DNA of 30,443 bases, taken from positions 1-30,443 of the IMG/VR virus record IMGVR_UViG_3300025601_000079; one strand, written 5' to 3'. The notes under the pieces are model-generated. The model worked only from the letters and a program-made list of their open reading frames with translations. It was not told the DNA's origin and did no database searches. Positions 30,436-30,443 of this stretch are shown one piece after another (positions within the stretch are counted from its first letter, which is position 1; each line of letters begins with the position of its first letter). The translations under genes and the position numbers were made by a program. Source of the stretch: a virus.

Positions 30436-30443
30436 ATGCCAAA
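30436..30443 (+). CDS. Possible start of the next gene (cut by window)
   Basis: An ATG at 30436 follows gp32 by nine bases and reads Met-Pro before the sequence ends. There is no ribosome site, so it is only a guess. Confidence 0.25.

Overview
This window looks like part of the genome of a T4-like myovirus, most similar in gene content to the marine 'far T4' phages (cyanophage/pelagiphage type). The strongest evidence is at the right end. A gp33-like late-transcription co-activator, a gp59-like helicase loader and a gp32 single-strand DNA-binding protein lie there in the T4 order 33-59-32. Further support comes from a T4-type DNA ligase, a DexA-like exonuclease and exact TATAAATA late-promoter boxes. 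The host cannot be read from this window: no photosynthesis genes are visible, and the DNA is moderately AT-rich. All identifications rest on reading motifs and remembered family features; no searches were run.

Layout. (1) 96-9108, minus strand, late genes. These are a repeat adhesin with two sets of seven FG-GAP-type units, a 1646-residue tail fibre with an Mtd-like N-terminus, and small membrane proteins including one with an EF-hand. The last gene appears to be read in two frames. Two exact late promoters (7822, 9153) serve this block. (2) 9245-11660, plus strand. A phosphoesterase, two small conserved phage proteins and a radical SAM/SPASM enzyme lie here, and the block starts from a sigma70-type promoter. 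(3) 11650-15322, mostly minus strand. This is an accessory enzyme island with a GNAT-like protein, two kinase-like proteins with degraded active-site motifs, two 2OG-Fe(II) dioxygenase-like proteins and a Rossmann-fold protein. An exact late promoter lies at 15355. (4) 15379-18489, plus strand. Small conserved genes, an M15 peptidase, a secreted protein and a carbamoyltransferase. (5) 18550-26776, plus strand. Many small early genes, DNA ligase, a third 2OG oxygenase, the exonuclease and a Gp88-like protein. This stretch is studded with compact promoter/stem-loop cassettes. (6) 26821-30443, plus strand. A conserved phage protein, a SleB-like cell-wall hydrolase, then gp33, gp59 and gp32.

How it works together. 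Plus-strand genes sit behind extended -10 sigma70 promoters (TTGCNN, 16-18 bases, TGn-TATAAT/TATACT), as expected for early genes read by host polymerase. Minus-strand structural genes and one accessory operon sit behind TATAAATA, which is read in T4 by gp55 with gp33 and the clamp; a gp33 homologue is encoded here. In five early promoters the -35 box lies inside the loop of a stem-loop, so one short element can both end upstream transcription and start downstream transcription.

The most unusual parts are the paired kinase-like/dioxygenase island with its radical SAM neighbour, the double-propeller adhesin, the two-frame gene at 8712-9108, and a non-coding patch at 25152-25202 that carries an initiator-tRNA-like anticodon arm.
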